64,000 bases of DNA from Collinsella sp. TM10-22 (GTDB taxonomy: Bacteria > Actinomycetota > Coriobacteriia > Coriobacteriales > Coriobacteriaceae): positions 62,001 to 126,000 of the forward strand of contig NZ_QSOC01000006.1 of assembly GCF_003466125.1 (NCBI RefSeq). The letters run 5' to 3'. The notes beneath the pieces are model-generated. The model was given only the letters and a program-made list of their open reading frames with translations, was not told the DNA's origin and did no database searches. The position numbers and the translations under genes are program-made. This document shows, one piece after another, positions 52,387 to 61,204 of this stretch; the stretch's first letter is position 1, and each line of letters opens with the position of its first letter.

Positions 52387-53817
52387 TCAGGTGGTTGTCG
52401 GGACATAGGGATAGTATTCAAAGCGCAGTGTCATAAGCCGCTGTGGGGATTCAATAGCCGCGGCAATGATATTGGCATCGCGGGCACGATCAAACCCTTC
52501 GAGTTCGATCTGATACGAGACGTCTTGCATAATGTCCAGACGTCGCCAGGCTAGGAGTGTGTCACCATCGAATTCTAAGGTCTTGCCTCCGTCTGGAGCA
52601 ACGGCGTATAAACGCAGCTTGGCGGTGGTTGCAGGGTCGACAACCGTGACCTTTTTAATTTCGTTTCGAGTATTCTTGGCGCCCAACAAGGTGAGCAGTG
52701 TTGGGGCCACGACCTCGCCCGATGGCAAAAAGACGACTTCGATGGATTCAGGAAATGCGATGATGGCTGACTTGCGGACGGGCTGATTGGCGGCGGCAAC
52801 TTCGATGTTCGCAGCGTCGACGACCTCTGTGTGGTCGAGCGCGGCAAGCACGCAGCAGTTGCCTTCATCGATCTCTTGAGGATCAGCAAGCCCCAGACTG
52901 TCCGCGAACTCGGGATCGTTTGGATCGGCAGCGGGCTCATTCGGCGCTTCGAAAGAAGCTGGGACGCTGTTTGTCGGCGACGGCGTGTCGCCCGCACCTG
53001 CTTCTTTGTCCGCGCTCTCTTCTTGTATGGTTGCGTTGATGGGTTCGTCGTTTGGGGGGAGCGTCTTGGCGTCAAACGCGGAGGGGAGAATTCCGATGGC
53101 TCCGGATCCGTTCCACTCCATTTCGAGAAGCGCCGGGTCGGCAAGAATGCGTTGCCTGCTTTGCGCGCGGGCATCGATTTCAATAGGGCCTGCCTCTATC
53201 CCTCGTGTAAGGCTGAGTGATCCGGCTGGCTTCTCGAAATAAGCGTCTGTGTCTTTGGTACTGACGGCGTAGAACAGCAGGGACGCTTCTCCCGCCGCGA
53301 TGGCATCGGTACCGGCTTTGGTCAGCCGCAACGATGCCGTGAATGAGAGGGTGGGCTGCGTGTCGTCTGCATTCGCGGCGGCGCAGCCCAGACATATACC
53401 GCCTCCTTTCTCAAAAAACGTACCGTCGAAGGCGACCTTCGCTCCGTTCGCCGAGTCATCGACCGAAGCGATGTCGATGCGCAGCTCTAAATTGCATGGA
53501 TCGCCATCTGCATCGAGCACAACCGAGCGCCACGTGCAGACGGCGCACCCCGCCTGGGAGCCGTTTGCCTTGTTCGAACGATTGATATCCACGACTATCG
53601 AGCCGTCCGTATTACGACGAAGGCATCCCGAGGTTGAGATTGCGGCCTGTGCGATCGAAAAACGCTTGCACGCAATGGCGCTCGACGGATTTGGTGCGGA
53701 GCTTAGGGCCGCTGGTAAGGAGTCTGCCATGACAGGAGTCGCCCAAGCGGCGACAGGCGTTCCGGTTGCGAGCGCGCCGCAGAGTGCGACGACGGGCAAA
53801 AGGTTCTTCGATGCCAT
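52387..53817 (-). CDS. Large secreted Cys-rich protein of the surface operon
   Basis: A 476-residue exported protein of unknown function. The N-terminal signal peptide (LLPVVALCGALATGTPVAAWA, cut near residue 26) is clear. The mature part contains CAVC, CLGC and CC motifs suggesting disulfides or metal binding, a Pro/Glu/Asp-rich linker near residues 270-310 and a C-terminal region without recognisable domain; no cell-wall anchor is seen. AAGGAGACCCC precedes the ATG. It is the last gene of the five-gene operon and lies 18 nt behind the LAQTG gene. Confidence 0.75.
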   Translation of the reverse strand: MASKNLLPVVALCGALATGTPVAAWATPVMADSLPAALSSAPNPSSAIACKRFSIAQAAISTSGCLRRNTDGSIVVDINRSNKANGSQAGCAVCTWRSVVLDADGDPCNLELRIDIASVDDSANGAKVAFDGTFFEKGGGICLGCAAANADDTQPTLSFTASLRLTKAGTDAIAAGEASLLFYAVSTKDTDAYFEKPAGSLSLTRGIEAGPIEIDARAQSRQRILADPALLEMEWNGSGAIGILPSAFDAKTLPPNDEPINATIQEESADKEAGAGDTPSPTNSVPASFEAPNEPAADPNDPEFADSLGLADPQEIDEGNCCVLAALDHTEVVDAANIEVAAANQPVRKSAIIAFPESIEVVFLPSGEVVAPTLLTLLGAKNTRNEIKKVTVVDPATTAKLRLYAVAPDGGKTLEFDGDTLLAWRRLDIMQDVSYQIELEGFDRARDANIIAAAIESPQRLMTLRFEYYPYVPTTT

Positions 53818-53835
53818 GGGGTCTCCTTAGCTAAT

Positions 53836-54117
53836 TTAGTGCGGCCTGTCCGTGTTTTGTTTCTGGCTGTGTTTGATGTGCAGACCGAGGCCGGCGGTTC
53901 CCGCGCCTGCTGCTGCGGCGCCTGCTGCCAAGAGCCATCGTTTGTCGCCTGTCTGCGCCAACGGTTCCTCGCGGTCGCTGCGGTCGAGCTCCGAGAGGTC
54001 GACCGTCACTTGCGTGGCGGCCTGCGCCTGTTCTTGCTGGGCAAAGGCCATGGCTGGCCCAAACGCTAGGATGCTGACGGCGGCGGCCAGGGCGACGGCC
54101 TTATGCCGTGTGCGCAC
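53836..54117 (-). CDS. Small LAQTG-anchored surface protein
   Basis: A 93-residue exported protein. It has a signal peptide (AVALAAAVSILAFGPAMAFA, cut near residue 26), a short mature part VTVDLSELDRSDREEP, then LAQTG (residues 53-57), a hydrophobic stretch and a basic tail: a sortase sorting signal of the LAXTG type used by class E sortases of actinobacteria. With only about 26 residues before LAQTG, the mature protein is unusually short. The GTG at 54117 is chosen because it gives a good signal peptide; a TTG at 54147 is also possible. The gene overlaps the end of the preceding one. The sortase gene is not in the window. Confidence 0.75.
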   Translation of the reverse strand: MRTRHKAVALAAAVSILAFGPAMAFAQQEQAQAATQVTVDLSELDRSDREEPLAQTGDKRWLLAAGAAAAGAGTAGLGLHIKHSQKQNTDRPH

Positions 54118-54700
54118 CGGGCTCGACCGTCCAGGTGATCGTTGCAACCTGATCGCCTTCGCCGGTTACGCGGAAGATGTCGCGCGTGACGCGGGCGACG
54201 TTTCCGCTTGTCTTGAGCTTAATTTTGTCCGTGCCGCCGGCAATGCCCTGGTAGCCCATGTCGAAGGCTGCGTTCTTGGAAAGATCGAGGCCCGTCTCCT
54301 GCATTGCGGCGCTGGCGTTCTGGAGTGCGCCGTCGGGGCCGACCTTAAAGTCGATGGAGTTCTGTGCGGTTCCGGCTTTGGCGTCGGCAGCAATGGTCCA
54401 GGTGTTCATGGCGTCGATCTTCATGTTGGTGACATGGATGCCGTAGGCCGAATGATTGTCGATGGTGGTCGCGTCTTCTGAGGGGCCCTGAAGCGTGCCG
54501 TCGGCCTTGGCGACGAAGGGAATAACCGTCGGAACTTTGAACTCAACGTTGTCGATCTCGGTCCTGACCATTACTTTCGTGGTTCCAACGCGCCCGGCCG
54601 CCATAGCTGGCGTCGGGGCGGCGCCCATTGCGAGCGCGAGCGCGAGCCCCGCGCCCACGACGAGCGCTCTGGCTCCGTTCATGTTCCTGGTGATGTCCAT
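54101..54700 (-). CDS. Secreted protein of the surface operon
   Basis: A 199-residue exported protein of unknown family. The signal peptide ends near AMA-34 (ALVVGAGLALALAMGAAPTP). The mature part is Asp/Thr/Gly-rich with alternating beta-type strands, e.g. VPTVIPFVAKADGTLQGPSE and GNVARVTRDIFRV, like WxL/camelysin-type surface proteins but without a clear match. It may be a shell or fibre subunit displayed by the neighbouring LAQTG protein; this is inference. AGAAAGGAACGACC precedes the ATG. It lies 90 nt behind the membrane protein gene. Confidence 0.72.
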   Translation of the reverse strand: MDITRNMNGARALVVGAGLALALAMGAAPTPAMAAGRVGTTKVMVRTEIDNVEFKVPTVIPFVAKADGTLQGPSEDATTIDNHSAYGIHVTNMKIDAMNTWTIAADAKAGTAQNSIDFKVGPDGALQNASAAMQETGLDLSKNAAFDMGYQGIAGGTDKIKLKTSGNVARVTRDIFRVTGEGDQVATITWTVEPGAHTA

Positions 54701-54790
54701 GGTCGTTCCTTTCTATTCGCCGCGGGCCGTCCCCGCGATGATTGGACGAATGCTGGTGAATTGCGTGCGGTGCCGCGTCGGCCGGAAAAG

Positions 54791-55300
54791 CTAGTTCTCG
54801 GCTTGCTCAACCCGCACCTTGACACGTGTCGGATTGCCGTGGCTGTCGAGGGTCTTGGCATCGAGTGCCTGGATCTCGATGTACGCCTCGCCTTCTTTGA
54901 TGTTGCCGGCGGGGCACGTTTCGATTGTCTTGCCGGTCTCGACCACACCGGATTCGTACATGGTCTCGTCGTTTTGGATGACGCGGAATCGCTGGGGAAA
55001 TTTATTGTCTTGGACGTTTTGCACGTTGACGCGCAGCTTGCCGTCCTCCTGCAGCTGAGCGACCGGTGCGACCGAAATCGTCATCATGTTGTCGCGGACT
55101 ATGGCGTCGAGCTCATCTTGGATTTCCTGACGCGTTTTGCCCTCGGCCGTCGTAACCGAAGCGCCCGCCTCGGGTACGGGCTGCGACTGCCAAGCGTATA
55201 GTCCTACGGCGACAAGGGCACAGACGATGGCCAAGCAGGCAACGATGAGCTTCTTGCGACGACCCAGGCCTGCAAAGTGGGGTGGCTTCTTCGCGCTCAT
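54791..55300 (-). CDS. Single-pass membrane protein of the surface operon
   Basis: A 169-residue protein with a basic N-terminus (GLGRRKK), one membrane helix (about residues 18-40) and an extracytoplasmic domain of about 125 residues with SVAPVAQLQEDGKLRVNVQN. No family is recognised. The ATG at 55300 overlaps the stop of the preceding gene by ATGA, so the pair is translationally coupled; the open frame extends far upstream only as a shadow. It may be an assembly or anchoring partner of the secreted proteins; this is inference. Confidence 0.72.
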   Translation of the reverse strand: MSAKKPPHFAGLGRRKKLIVACLAIVCALVAVGLYAWQSQPVPEAGASVTTAEGKTRQEIQDELDAIVRDNMMTISVAPVAQLQEDGKLRVNVQNVQDNKFPQRFRVIQNDETMYESGVVETGKTIETCPAGNIKEGEAYIEIQALDAKTLDSHGNPTRVKVRVEQAEN

Positions 55301-55593
55301 GCGGCATCCTTGGCGGTATAGATGCGCGCAAAGGTGGACGGGTTCGCTCCAAAGAGCATGTGAAGCATCAGGCGGCGTGAGTAGACAAGCTCGTCGAAGT
55401 CGGGAGGGAGCTCGATGTCGTGGATATGCGCGATGCGGTGGGCGAGCGCCGAGAACGACTCGGGGTCGCAGATCACATCGGTGGTAACGTGGTAGACCGT
55501 CGTATCGGGGAATGCCTCTTCGTCGAAAGGCAGGAGATGGGGATCGTCGTCGACTTCGATGGCGATGCCGTACTGGGGCCAGTAATATGCCAT
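55297..55593 (-). CDS. Small hypothetical protein, first gene of the surface operon
   Basis: A 98-residue soluble protein. The segment IAIEVDDDPHLLPFDEEAF, then VYHVTTDVICDPESFSALAHR, resembles the end of DUF559/Vsr-like domains such as the protein at 25767 (VAIECQG ... VFLLTHGQISDEDRF). It may be a stand-alone remnant of such a nuclease fold, but the D/E-x-K lysine is absent. The ATG at 55593 has GGGAGGTTCCC upstream. It is 4-nt coupled to the membrane protein gene, which is an odd partner for a nuclease-like protein. Confidence 0.65.
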   Translation of the reverse strand: MAYYWPQYGIAIEVDDDPHLLPFDEEAFPDTTVYHVTTDVICDPESFSALAHRIAHIHDIELPPDFDELVYSRRLMLHMLFGANPSTFARIYTAKDAA

Positions 55594-55939
55594 GGGAACC
55601 TCCCTGCTTCTGGGGCCAAAACTTCTGTCGGTTTTGGCTGTCGATGCCGACCGTATCAGCCGTTACTTGACCAATTGCTGACCAAATGCTTGACGGATTG
55701 GCGTCTCCGCAGGTAAAAGGCGGCAAAAAATACTCCAACTTTTTTCGAGCGGCAATCGCGCGGTCAGTGACGGCGGGGCCATATGTGTTAAAAGCATCGT
55801 CTGCCGAGGAAATCCAGCCGCTCGCCGAATTGCACGAACGTAAAAATCGCCAATTATGGAGACGGTCTCGAACACGTCGACGAAACGATGCGGTAACATC
55901 TCCCTGCAAACACTGTAGTTAGCTAAAGGGGGAGTTCGC
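55594..55939. other. 346-bp divergent control region
   Basis: No convincing gene. It must contain the promoters of the surface operon and of the lactate dehydrogenase operon. Seen are TTGACC at 55667, a TTGACG further on, and an A-rich/T-rich stretch AAAAAATACTCCAACTTTTT near 55724. A 78-codon frame (55686-55922) lacks an RBS. Confidence 0.5.
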
Positions 55940-57541
55940 GTGTCTGTAACCATCAAACCCTTCACCGACGAGTTCGAAGAGTATGGCCGCGATGAATCTC
56001 GCGTATCGGGCGAAGCATCGAGCATCTCGTTTCCGACAACGGAAGACGAGGTCCGTGCCATTTTGGAAAAGCTCCATGCCGAGCGTGTCCCGGTAACGGT
56101 TCAGGGCGCCCGAACCGGCCTTGCCGCCGGTGCCGTGCCCCACGGCGGGCATATCCTCAATACTTCCCGTATGAATCGCTACTTGGGCCTTCGCCGCGAT
56201 GAACAAGGCCAATTTTTGCTGCGCGTGGAGCCGGGCGTTGTGCTCTCGGAGCTGCGCAAGCAGCTGAGCAAGAAGGTGCTGCCGACCGCTGGTTGGGACC
56301 AGGCATCGCTTAAGGCCTACGATGAGTTTCAAGAGGCCCCCGAGCAGTTCTTTCCCACCGATCCCACCGAGGCGTCTGCCTGTCTGGGCGGCATGGCGGC
56401 ATGTAACGCCTCCGGTGCCCGCAGTTACGCCTACGGCCCCATGCGCCCGCATATCACGGGACTCCACGTCGCGCTGGCTGATGGTGATTTGCTTGAGCTT
56501 CAGCGCGGCGAGGCTTTTGCCCAGGGCCGCCACCTGTCGCTCGTGACGGCAGAGGGCCACACACTCGAGCTCGATCTTCCTGGCTACACCATGCCCAAGA
56601 CCAAAAATGCCTCGGGTTATTTTGTTGCGGACGATATGGACGCCATCGACCTCTTTATCGGCGCTTGCGGCACGCTCGGCGTTATCACCGAGCTCGAGAT
56701 TGCCCTGCAAGCGGCGCCTGCGGTCGTTTGGGGCGTGAGCTGTTTCTTTGACAGCGAAGACAAGGCCGTGTCCTTCACCGATTCCGTGCGTCCCGTCCTG
56801 TCCCATGCGGCTGCCATCGAGTACTTCGACGCTGGCGCCCTGGATATTCTACGTCGCCAGCGCGAGCAGTCGACGGCGTTTGCCTCGCTGCCGGCGCTCG
56901 ACAAAGAGGCCAAGGTCTGTGTCTACGTGGAGCTCGACTGCGACGACGAAGTTCAGGCGACTGAGGAGCTGTATCACTTGGGGTGGGTACTGGAGCTTGC
57001 GGGTGGCCGCGACGACGCGACCTGGGTTGCGCGCACCGAGGTCGATCGCGAATGCCAGCGGTTCTTCCGCCATGCGGTGCCCGAGAGCGTCAACATGCTC
57101 ATCGACGAGCGCCGCCGCACGGATCCCGCCATCACCAAACTGGGCTCGGACATGTCGGTACCCAATGCACGCTTGGCCGATGTCATCGCCCTTTATCGCC
57201 GCACGTTGGCCGAAAGTGGGCTTGAATCTGCCGCCTGGGGGCACATCGGTAACAACCATCTGCATGTGAACATTCTGCCGCGCGATGCGCAGGAATACCG
57301 CCGCGGCGGAGAACTCTTTGCCCGGTGGGCTTCCGAGGTCACGGTCATGGGCGGCGCCGTCTCCGCCGAACACGGTGTCGGCAAGATCAAGGCGGGCTTC
57401 TTGGAGACGATGTACGGTCACGAGGCCATGGTCGAGTCGGCACGGCTTAAGCTCCAGCTCGATCCTGCCGGGCAGCTGGGCCGCGGTAACCTGTTTTCGG
57501 AGAAGCTCTTGGATGAGCTCGTCCAGAAAGGGGGCGCGTGA
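55940..57541 (+). CDS. FAD-linked lactate dehydrogenase of an Etf-coupled system (GlcD/LctD-like)
   Basis: A 533-residue FAD_binding_4 / FAD-oxidase_C protein: TVQGARTGLAAGAVPHGGHIL is the FAD-binding core, ACLGGMAACNASGARSYAYG follows, and the C-terminal domain carries GHIGNNHLHVNILP and SAEHGVGKIKAGFL with the catalytic residues. It oxidises D-lactate or glycolate-type 2-hydroxyacids. It is immediately followed by etfB and etfA, the organisation of the Acetobacterium Lct complex, which couples lactate oxidation by NAD+ to ferredoxin oxidation (electron confurcation). The GTG at 55940 has GGGGGAG upstream. First gene of the operon. Confidence 0.87.
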   Translation: MSVTIKPFTDEFEEYGRDESRVSGEASSISFPTTEDEVRAILEKLHAERVPVTVQGARTGLAAGAVPHGGHILNTSRMNRYLGLRRDEQGQFLLRVEPGVVLSELRKQLSKKVLPTAGWDQASLKAYDEFQEAPEQFFPTDPTEASACLGGMAACNASGARSYAYGPMRPHITGLHVALADGDLLELQRGEAFAQGRHLSLVTAEGHTLELDLPGYTMPKTKNASGYFVADDMDAIDLFIGACGTLGVITELEIALQAAPAVVWGVSCFFDSEDKAVSFTDSVRPVLSHAAAIEYFDAGALDILRRQREQSTAFASLPALDKEAKVCVYVELDCDDEVQATEELYHLGWVLELAGGRDDATWVARTEVDRECQRFFRHAVPESVNMLIDERRRTDPAITKLGSDMSVPNARLADVIALYRRTLAESGLESAAWGHIGNNHLHVNILPRDAQEYRRGGELFARWASEVTVMGGAVSAEHGVGKIKAGFLETMYGHEAMVESARLKLQLDPAGQLGRGNLFSEKLLDELVQKGGA

Positions 57542-57543
57542 AG

Positions 57544-58359
57544 ATGAGCGATTTCCATATGGTGGTGTGCGTCAAGGCCGTGCCGGGAAGCACCGAGGTC
57601 AAGATGGACCCCAAGACCAATACCATCGTGCGCGATGGCAAACAGGCGGTCATTAATCCCTTTGACGCGAGCGCTTTGGAATGCGCGCTGGCGCTGAAGG
57701 ACGACTTTATCGGCTTTGGCATGGATGTGCGCGTGACGGTGGTGTCGATGGGCATCCCCGCGACCGAGTCGCTGCTGCGCGACTGCATCGCTCGAGGCGC
57801 CGACGACGCGCTGCTGCTGACCGATCGCGCCTTTGCAGGTGCCGATACCCTGGCAACCACCTATGCCCTCAAGTGCGGCATCGAGGCGCTCGACGAGGAC
57901 TTCGACCTGCTCATCTGCGGCAAGATGGCGGTGGATGGCGATACGGCCCAGATTGGTCCCGAGCTTGCCGGTGCCTTTGATATTCCCTGCGTGACCGACG
58001 TGAGCTGCGTGCAGAGCGCGGGCTTTACGACCTGTGGCTCGCTGGCGCTCGTTCACGGATGCGATGCCGGCGAGGAGACGGTGTACCTGGAGATGCCGTG
58101 TGCGATGACGACCGCCAAGGAGATTGGCCAGTTGCGTATGCCGAGTATTGCCGGTATCCGCGCGGCGGAGGAGGCGGACGTGCGCGTGGTCAGTGCCGCC
58201 GACGTGAACGCCGACCCCGCGCGTTGCGGTCTTGCCGGGTCGCCGACACAGGTCGTGCGCTCGTTTGTGCCCGACCGTGACCAAACGTGCGAGGCCGTTG
58301 AGGGAACGGCGTCCGAGCAGGCGGTAAAACTTGCCAAGATTATCGAGGAGATGGCATAG
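57544..58359 (+). CDS. etfB: Electron transfer flavoprotein beta subunit
   Basis: A protein of about 271 residues with the EtfB start MVVCVKAVPGSTEVKMDP, NTIVRDGKQAVINPFDASALE, LICGKMAVDGDTAQIGPELA and the nucleotide-binding segment near TTAKEIGQLRMPS. It would bind the bifurcating FAD/NAD half of the complex. The start is ATG 57544; a GTG at 57538 overlaps the previous stop and is an alternative. It lies in a tight operon with the lactate dehydrogenase and etfA, whose ATG follows the etfB stop directly. Confidence 0.92.
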   Translation: MSDFHMVVCVKAVPGSTEVKMDPKTNTIVRDGKQAVINPFDASALECALALKDDFIGFGMDVRVTVVSMGIPATESLLRDCIARGADDALLLTDRAFAGADTLATTYALKCGIEALDEDFDLLICGKMAVDGDTAQIGPELAGAFDIPCVTDVSCVQSAGFTTCGSLALVHGCDAGEETVYLEMPCAMTTAKEIGQLRMPSIAGIRAAEEADVRVVSAADVNADPARCGLAGSPTQVVRSFVPDRDQTCEAVEGTASEQAVKLAKIIEEMA

Positions 58360-59565
58360 ATGAGCGGACTGATAATCGATAGCGAGGCCTGCGTTGGCTG
58401 TGGCCGCTGCGTTCGCGCCTGCGCCTCGGGTGGCATTGTGGTGGAGGGCGAGCGCCCCAACCGTTGCGCCCGCGTAACCGACGGCTGCATCCTGTGCGGC
58501 GGGTGCGTCGACGCCTGCCCCGTCAGCGCTATCTCGATTGAGCGCGACGAGGCCGCTGGCGCGGTGGACCTTGATGCATATCGAGACATTTGGGTCTTCG
58601 TGCAGACTGACGAACACGACGCCGTGGCTCCTGTGGCCTACGAGCTCATGGGTAAGGGCCGCGAGCTTGCCGATGCTCGCGGCTGCCGTCTGGTCGCACT
58701 GGTCGGTATGGGCCCCGAGGGTTCTCTCGGTGACCTGGAGCATCTGGTTTACGCCGGTGCAGACGAGGTCCTGGTCTGTCGCGACGAGCGTCTGCGCCAG
58801 AACGACGCGGAGGTTTACGCCCGCCTGATCTGCGATTTGGTGGCAGAGCGCAAGCCCGAGGCCATTCTGTACGGTGCGACCGCCTTTGGCCGCGAGCTGG
58901 CGCCTGGCGTTGCCGTGCGTTTGCAGACGGGCCTTACGGCCGACTGCACCGTGCTTTCGATGGATGCGGAGACGGGCTTGCTGCAGCAGACGCGCCCGGC
59001 GTTTGGCGGCAACTTGATGGCCACCATCATTTGCCCCAACCACCGTCCGCAGATGGCAACGGTGCGCCCCGGCATCTTTAAGGCTCCCGACTTCGACTAC
59101 GGCCGTTCCGGCACGATTGCCCAGGTGATGCTTGCGGAGGACGTTAAGGCCCGTGTCGAGATCTCGATTCCCGCCGAGGAGTGGGGACAGCAGGCCTCAA
59201 TTGCCGATGCCGAGCGTCTGGTCGTGGTGGGCCGCGGCATTGGCTCCAAGAAAAACCTACCGCTGATGCGAAAGCTTGCCGAGGCTCTGGGTGCCGAGCT
59301 TGGCTGCACGCGCCCCGTGGTGGAGGCCGGCTGGCTGGAGTATCGCCATCAAATTGGCCAGACGGGTGTATCGGTCTCGCCCAAGCTCCTCGTGAGCATC
59401 GGTGTCTCGGGTGCTATCCAGCATCTCGCCGGCATCGGTGGGGCGGAGTGCATTATCGCCATCAATGAGGACCCGGATGCCCCCATCTTTGGCGCCGCCC
59501 AGTACAAGGTTGTTGGAAACGCCGTCGAGGTCGTTGAGGAGTTGCTGGCTCAGCTCGAGTGCTAA
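58360..59565 (+). CDS. etfA: EtfA with N-terminal 2[4Fe-4S] ferredoxin domain
   Basis: A 401-residue EtfA. Residues 1-60 are an added ferredoxin domain with two complete sets, CVGCGRCVRAC (11-21) and CILCGGCVDAC (43-53). The EtfA part includes LYGATAFGRELAPGVAVRLQTGLTADC and the FAD-domain motif VVVGRGIGSKKN, GWLEYRHQIGQTG, and SIGVSGAIQHLAGI. The ferredoxin extension is a hallmark of confurcating Lct/Car-type Etfs, which hand electrons to ferredoxin. The last 4 nt overlap the convergent HD gene. Confidence 0.93.
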   Translation: MSGLIIDSEACVGCGRCVRACASGGIVVEGERPNRCARVTDGCILCGGCVDACPVSAISIERDEAAGAVDLDAYRDIWVFVQTDEHDAVAPVAYELMGKGRELADARGCRLVALVGMGPEGSLGDLEHLVYAGADEVLVCRDERLRQNDAEVYARLICDLVAERKPEAILYGATAFGRELAPGVAVRLQTGLTADCTVLSMDAETGLLQQTRPAFGGNLMATIICPNHRPQMATVRPGIFKAPDFDYGRSGTIAQVMLAEDVKARVEISIPAEEWGQQASIADAERLVVVGRGIGSKKNLPLMRKLAEALGAELGCTRPVVEAGWLEYRHQIGQTGVSVSPKLLVSIGVSGAIQHLAGIGGAECIIAINEDPDAPIFGAAQYKVVGNAVEVVEELLAQLEC

Positions 59566-60374
59566 GCGCTTGCCAGCCAGCGGCGCAGCTCGTCCTTAAG
59601 GCGGCTCCAGGTTGCCTGCGTGGTGGGGTCGATAAAGGGTCGCGTAATGCCAAAGGGCGCGTCGAGCAGGCGATAGATATCGCCTTGCTCGCGCGCCAGC
59701 GCACGGCTTGTCGGATAGACGAGCTCAAACATAAAGCAGATGAGTCCCACCAGGTAGTCTGCGGGCTCGTTGCGTTCATCGCGTGCGACGCAGCGGTGCT
59801 CGTCAAAGGCGGCCAGCGTCGGTGCCGAGAAGCGACTGGCTACAAACGCGTCCTCATCCACTTTGAGGATAGTGTCGACAGTGCTGTCGGCGATGGTGCG
59901 CATAATGTCGATCTTGTCGCCATCGCGCACGATATCGCAGAAGCTCCGCGTGCGCTCGTCGAGCTGCGCGGGTAGACGGAAATCACTGTGATAGGCAATG
60001 CTCGCTCGGATGAGCTCATCTTCTGCCGGGTCATCGATAAAGTCGCGAATGCTCGTTACGGCGGGCGCATCGGCGGGATTCTCGCCAAAGAGAACCTCGA
60101 CGCCCAACGCCGCATGGCTCATGCTCTCGGCATCTTTAAACGTGTCCCAGCGTCGCAGCTGTTCAAAACGACCCATATCGTGCAGCAGTCCGCACAGCCA
60201 CGCCAGGTCAATGTCCTGCGGTGACCAACCTTGTTTACGTGCCACGGCATCGCATGCCTCGGCAACATGATACGTATGCTCGATTTTGAGTGCGATACGT
60301 GGATTGGCGGCATCGTAGGCATCGGTATAGGTCTTAAAGGCCGCAGCTGCCCGCACACGATCGATAGCTGTCAT
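59562..60374 (-). CDS. HD-domain phosphohydrolase
   Basis: A 270-residue HD protein. The metal motif is distributed as KIEHTYHVAEACDAVA (His), CGLLHDMGRFEQLRRW (HD, the signature) and IAYHSDFRLPAQLD with RDGDKIDIMRTIAD (Asp). It hydrolyses an unknown nucleotide or cyclic nucleotide phosphate. The ATG at 60374 has AGGAAGTCATT in front. It is convergent with etfA (4-nt overlap), so the two must share termination. Single gene. Confidence 0.87.
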   Translation of the reverse strand: MTAIDRVRAAAAFKTYTDAYDAANPRIALKIEHTYHVAEACDAVARKQGWSPQDIDLAWLCGLLHDMGRFEQLRRWDTFKDAESMSHAALGVEVLFGENPADAPAVTSIRDFIDDPAEDELIRASIAYHSDFRLPAQLDERTRSFCDIVRDGDKIDIMRTIADSTVDTILKVDEDAFVASRFSAPTLAAFDEHRCVARDERNEPADYLVGLICFMFELVYPTSRALAREQGDIYRLLDAPFGITRPFIDPTTQATWSRLKDELRRWLASA

Positions 60375-60511
60375 AATGACTTCCTAAAAAGTTGTGTCTT
60401 TCTGTATCTTTAGATCCGGTGGCAATTGTAGGTGATGTCGGTTGCTGCCGGACGATGATTCTGCCGTGTCGTTGAATGCAGAACGGATAACTTGTCGGGA
60501 CGAGGAGCGTT

Positions 60512-61204
60512 ATGGTGCTCAAAATCATTAAAACCGTCTGGCCGGTGATGCTTACCTATGTTGCGATAGGTGCGCCGTGCGGAATGATTATGGCGCAGAC
60601 GGGGATGGAACCATGGATGGTTTTTGCCCTGAGCAGCACGTTTGTGACGGGCTGCGGACAGTTTATGGCCTGCAACCTGTGGCTGGCGGGCGTGCCTGCG
60701 GCATCGATCGTCGCTAGCGTCGCCGCAATCTCCTCGCGCTTTGCACTTTACTCGGCATCGATCGCACCGCATCTGGCGGGCGCCTCGAAGCGTCAGACGC
60801 TGGCCGTTGCCGCGACGCTCACCGAGGAGGCATATGGCATCTCGCTTGCCAAGTTGATTGAGGGGCAAGATTGGGGTCCGCGCGAGTCCTTTGCGCTCAA
60901 CGTGATTCTCATCGCAACATGGGGCGTCTCGTGCACAATGGGCGCCGTTGTCGGTGCCGTTGTCGATGTCCCCACCGCTCTTGCAAGTTTTGTCTGCACA
61001 TCGCTCTTTATCTGCCTGCTCTTTTCGCAGCGACTGTCGCGTGGCGATGCCGTAGCTGCCGTTTTGGCTGCGGCATCCGTCGCCGTATGCAAGTTCTTGG
61101 GGTGGACGAATGTTGCCGTGCCGGTAAGCGTACTCGTCGGCGTTGCCGCGGCGCTCGTGTGCGATGCCCTCGCCGAAGGAAGGGGTGCTCGCGATGCCCG
61201 TTAA
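60512..61204 (+). CDS. azlC: Branched-chain amino acid exporter large subunit AzlC
   Basis: A 230-residue membrane protein with the AzlC features PVMLTYVAIGAPCGMIMAQTG, STFVTGCGQFMACNLWLAG and several hydrophobic helices. AzlC with AzlD exports branched-chain amino acids or analogues. The ATG at 60512 has ACGAGGAGCGTT upstream. It overlaps azlD by 11 nt, so both subunits are made together. Confidence 0.88.
   Translation: MVLKIIKTVWPVMLTYVAIGAPCGMIMAQTGMEPWMVFALSSTFVTGCGQFMACNLWLAGVPAASIVASVAAISSRFALYSASIAPHLAGASKRQTLAVAATLTEEAYGISLAKLIEGQDWGPRESFALNVILIATWGVSCTMGAVVGAVVDVPTALASFVCTSLFICLLFSQRLSRGDAVAAVLAAASVAVCKFLGWTNVAVPVSVLVGVAAALVCDALAEGRGARDAR

Noticed and set aside
55380..55400. GTGAGTAGAC inside the 98-codon gene, similar to the R repeat end
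   Set aside because: Only the 10-bp match is present; no second arm or core CTACCTGCG nearby, and it lies in a coding frame.
55686..55922. 78-codon frame in the control region before the lactate dehydrogenase gene
   Set aside because: No RBS, Arg/Ser-rich composition, and the region must carry two divergent promoters.
57418..59043. A 541-codon open frame on the minus strand opposite etfB/etfA
   Set aside because: It mirrors the codon periodicity of strongly supported plus-strand genes, has no RBS and no recognisable domain.
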